Notes under the pieces: model-generated
Seen by the model: the letters and a program-made list of their open reading frames with translations, nothing else
Database searches by the model: none
Told to the model about the DNA's origin: nothing
Part shown: positions 4,603-6,736 of the stretch, piece by piece
Layout: every line of letters starts with the position of its first letter
Position numbering within the stretch: the stretch's first letter is position 1
Position numbers and translations under genes: made by a program
Source of the DNA: Desulfobacterales bacterium
Lineage (GTDB): Bacteria > Desulfobacterota > Desulfobacteria > Desulfobacterales > Desulfosalsimonadaceae
Direction of reading: 5' to 3'
DNA: 6,736 bases
NCBI GenBank assembly: GCA_007135795.1
Contig: SLIE01000380.1
Span: 1 to 6,736 of the forward strand

Positions 4603-6736
4603 ATGGGTATGAGAAAAAAACTGTTGCTGATCTGCTTTACACTTTTAATTGCGATTTCAATAAGCCATGCGGATTCGATTCCTGATGGCCAGTTGCCCCC
4701 TGAATTGACAGCTCATGCTTCCATGGTGCTTCTTATTGATCCGGAAGACGGCGCAATTATCGATGCAAACGAAGCTGCAATTGCCTTTTATGGTTATTCC
4801 ATTGATCAATTGCGTCAAATGCAGATTCAGCAATTAAATGTCTTTGAATTGCAGGATGTTGTTGTCGAGTATAGTCTGGCAAGAGATGAAGAACGCAATT
4901 ATTTCATTTTTCCTCATCGGCTTGCAAACGGAGAGGTCCGGACTGTCGAAGTCTACAGCTCTCCTTTTACAACACCATCTGACCGCACACTGCTTCTTTC
5001 CATTATTCACGATGCCACTGACAAAGTTCTGCTCGAAGAAGAACTCCAGCATTATAAAACCCGCCTGGAACATCTTGTAGCCGCAAGAACCCAGGAAATT
5101 GTCAATGCCAACAACCGTATAAAATGGCTTACAATATTGGGCACATGTCTCGTTTTCGGGCTTGGCTTGTTTCTTTTTCAAAAACATCAGCGCGCTTTAT
5201 TCTTTCGACGGCAATACGAGCTCGAAAATGAACGGAAGAGCTTGTTGGAGCGGTTTGAATACCTTACCCAATACGCAAACGACATCATTTTGCTTGTTGA
5301 TGCCCGCGGGCATATTGTCGAAGCCAATGAAAAGGCAGTTATGACATACGGATTTTCCCGAGAGGAATTGCTTCAAAAAAATATCAGGGAGATTCGTGAC
5401 TCAAAGAGAAACATCCCCTACGAAGTGATCCAGGAAAGGGCAATCAAGGAGGATGGTCATATTTATGAGGCGTTGCACATTCGTAAGAATGGCACCAGGT
5501 TTCTTGCAGAGGCAAGCGTTGGGTATTTTAAAATAGATAGGCAATCATTTTTTCAGCATATTCTCCGCGATATAACTGAAAGGAAACAAATCGAGGAAAA
5601 GCTTCTGGAAAGCGAGGAAAAGTACCGCTGCCTTGTTGAGCAATCGGCCGACATGATGTATTTACATGACCTTAAAGGCTGTTTTCTGGATGTGAACCAT
5701 GCTGCAATGTCCCATACCGGATATTCCCGTGAAGAACTCCTGGGCATGAGCGTCTTCGATATTCATTCAGATCGGTCCAGGCACGATGAAATTCTGCGAA
5801 AATGGAAAGAATGGCAGCCAGGACAAACCGAGATCATTGAGACGATACATTTGCGAAAAGACGGGAGTAAGTTCATTGCGGAAGTAAAAGCAGGCAAGGT
5901 TCACTTTGGCGGGGAACATTATATCCTGTCTTTGGTGAGAGATATCACCGAACGCAAGCGGGCGGAAAATGCCCTGCGGGAAAGCGAAGAGAAATTCCGC
6001 ATCGTCTTTGAACAATCCGCCATCGGCATGGGCCGTGTCAATCTTACAAGTGCGCACTGGGTGGATGTAAATGAAGCGTTTTGCAACATGCTCGGCTATA
6101 CGCCCGAGGAAATGAGAGCCACGCCCTGGCCGGATATTACGCACCCGGATGACATTGATCTCGACCTGATACCGTTTCGTCAAATGGCTGCCGGAAATCT
6201 GGAAAACTATACCATCGAGAAACGTTTTATTCACAAGCAGGGTCACCCTGTATGGGCATGTCTGACACTCTCCCTGGTGAGGGATATTCACGGCCGGCCT
6301 GATTATGAGATTGCCATCATAGAAAATATTACACAGCGTAAAATGGCGGAGGCGGCCTTGCAGGCGTTAACAGACACCCTTGAGCAGCAGGTTGCCGACC
6401 GCACTGAATTGGCAGAGGCCCGGTCCCGGCAGTTACAGGAGCTTACGGTAGAACTGATCGAGGCGGAAGAGCGGGAGCGCCGGAGGATTGCCGGTCTATT
6501 GCATGATGACCTGCAGCAGCTCCTGGCGAGTGCATGGATACAAGTGCAGGTGACAAGAGAACGACATCCGTCCATTGAGTTGCTGAAGAATGTGGAATCA
6601 ACGCTGAAGGAGTCGATTGAAAAATCCCGGAATCTTTCACATGAGCTGACTCCGCCCGTATTACAGCAAGGGGACTTAGCGGATACCATCGAGTGGCTGG
6701 CCCACCGGATGAAGAAGCAGTTCGGGCTGCAGGTCA
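4603..6736 (+). CDS. Membrane PAS sensor histidine kinase, HisKA_3 (NarL/DegS) class, truncated by the window end
   Basis: The frame stays open for 711 codons to the window edge. Residues 1-23 are a signal-like segment (RKKLLLICFTLLIAISISHA). A first PAS domain (about 36-140; VLLIDPEDGAIIDANEAA, then RDEERNYFIFPHRLANGEVR) should be periplasmic, because a coiled segment and a membrane helix (about 174-193) follow. Three further PAS domains lie inside the cell (about 217-330, 340-450, 460-575), each ending in a DITERK- or NITQRK-type linker. A coiled coil (577-620) leads to the dimerisation box EERERRRIAGLLHDDLQQLL; His634 is the predicted phosphorylation site. LSHELTPPVL fits the second helix. 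The ATPase domain lies beyond the edge. ATG 4603 is preferred because the upstream in-frame stop is at 4549; ATG 4609 or TTG 4585 are alternatives. The signal is unknown; a LuxR-type regulator is the expected partner. No HAMP domain is seen. Confidence 0.92.
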   Translation, partial: MGMRKKLLLICFTLLIAISISHADSIPDGQLPPELTAHASMVLLIDPEDGAIIDANEAAIAFYGYSIDQLRQMQIQQLNVFELQDVVVEYSLARDEERNYFIFPHRLANGEVRTVEVYSSPFTTPSDRTLLLSIIHDATDKVLLEEELQHYKTRLEHLVAARTQEIVNANNRIKWLTILGTCLVFGLGLFLFQKHQRALFFRRQYELENERKSLLERFEYLTQYANDIILLVDARGHIVEANEKAVMTYGFSREELLQKNIREIRDSKRNIPYEVIQERAIKEDGHIYEALHIRKNGTRFLAEASVGYFKIDRQSFFQHILRDITERKQIEEKLLESEEKYRCLVEQSADMMYLHDLKGCFLDVNHAAMSHTGYSREELLGMSVFDIHSDRSRHDEILRKWKEWQPGQTEIIETIHLRKDGSKFIAEVKAGKVHFGGEHYILSLVRDITERKRAENALRESEEKFRIVFEQSAIGMGRVNLTSAHWVDVNEAFCNMLGYTPEEMRATPWPDITHPDDIDLDLIPFRQMAAGNLENYTIEKRFIHKQGHPVWACLTLSLVRDIHGRPDYEIAIIENITQRKMAEAALQALTDTLEQQVADRTELAEARSRQLQELTVELIEAEERERRRIAGLLHDDLQQLLASAWIQVQVTRERHPSIELLKNVESTLKESIEKSRNLSHELTPPVLQQGDLADTIEWLAHRMKKQFGLQV

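Noticed and set aside
4500..4685. 61-residue open frame with a TTG start before the kinase
   Set aside because: No ribosome site, low-complexity product, and it overlaps the kinase signal segment in another frame.
5767..6291. 174-residue open frame on the minus strand
   Set aside because: Antisense to the PAS domains of the kinase; no recognisable protein features.
1..6736. CRISPR arrays, tRNA or rRNA genes, transposases, toxin-antitoxin or defence genes
   Set aside because: I looked on both strands and saw no repeat-spacer pattern, RNA gene fold or recognisable protein of these kinds.

Overview
The window looks like a chromosomal segment from an anaerobic bacterium. The best guess is Desulfobacterota (former delta-proteobacteria), based on the style of the indolepyruvate:ferredoxin oxidoreductase genes, a Cam-type gamma-carbonic anhydrase relic and a large PAS-rich sensor kinase. 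This placement is an inference from protein character, not from a marker gene. All genes read on the + strand.

Layout. (1) 1-341: the C-terminal biotinyl domain of a biotin carboxyl carrier protein, broken by a one-base frameshift, with unrecognised DNA before it. (2) 354-1751: iorA, the alpha subunit of indolepyruvate ferredoxin oxidoreductase, broken twice. A 4-bp tandem duplication (TGAC) shifts the frame, and an internal deletion near 1370-1383 removes the whole thiamine-pyrophosphate domain. (3) 1748-2344: iorB, intact. (4) 2345-2537: a gap with half of a repeat element that recurs at 4417-4487, then a long imperfect hairpin ahead of purC. (5) 2538-3419: purC, intact. (6) 3455-3839: a Cam-type gamma-carbonic anhydrase that has lost its centre and is spread over three frames. 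(7) 3836-4357: purE, intact, overlapping the relic by ATGA. (8) 4358-4602: a gap holding a near-perfect 70-bp hairpin that contains a bidirectional terminator-like core. (9) 4603 to the window end: a membrane PAS sensor histidine kinase of the HisKA_3 (NarL/DegS) class, cut off by the window edge before its ATPase domain.

How they fit together. IorA and IorB normally form one enzyme that oxidises aryl pyruvates to aryl-acyl-CoA and reduces ferredoxin. Here IorB looks sound but IorA cannot bind TPP, so this copy should be inactive. PurE and PurC catalyse consecutive steps of purine synthesis around CAIR, the carboxylated intermediate. A CO2/bicarbonate enzyme placed between them made metabolic sense but has been lost. 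The kinase lies beyond a terminator and is probably a separate unit.

The most striking feature is the pattern. Three genes carry small indels or clean internal deletions while the surviving codons remain well conserved and the neighbours are intact. This means either recent, patchy gene decay or errors in a draft or metagenomic assembly; the sequence alone cannot separate the two. I see no CRISPR array, tRNA, rRNA, transposase or defence system, and no convincing new system.
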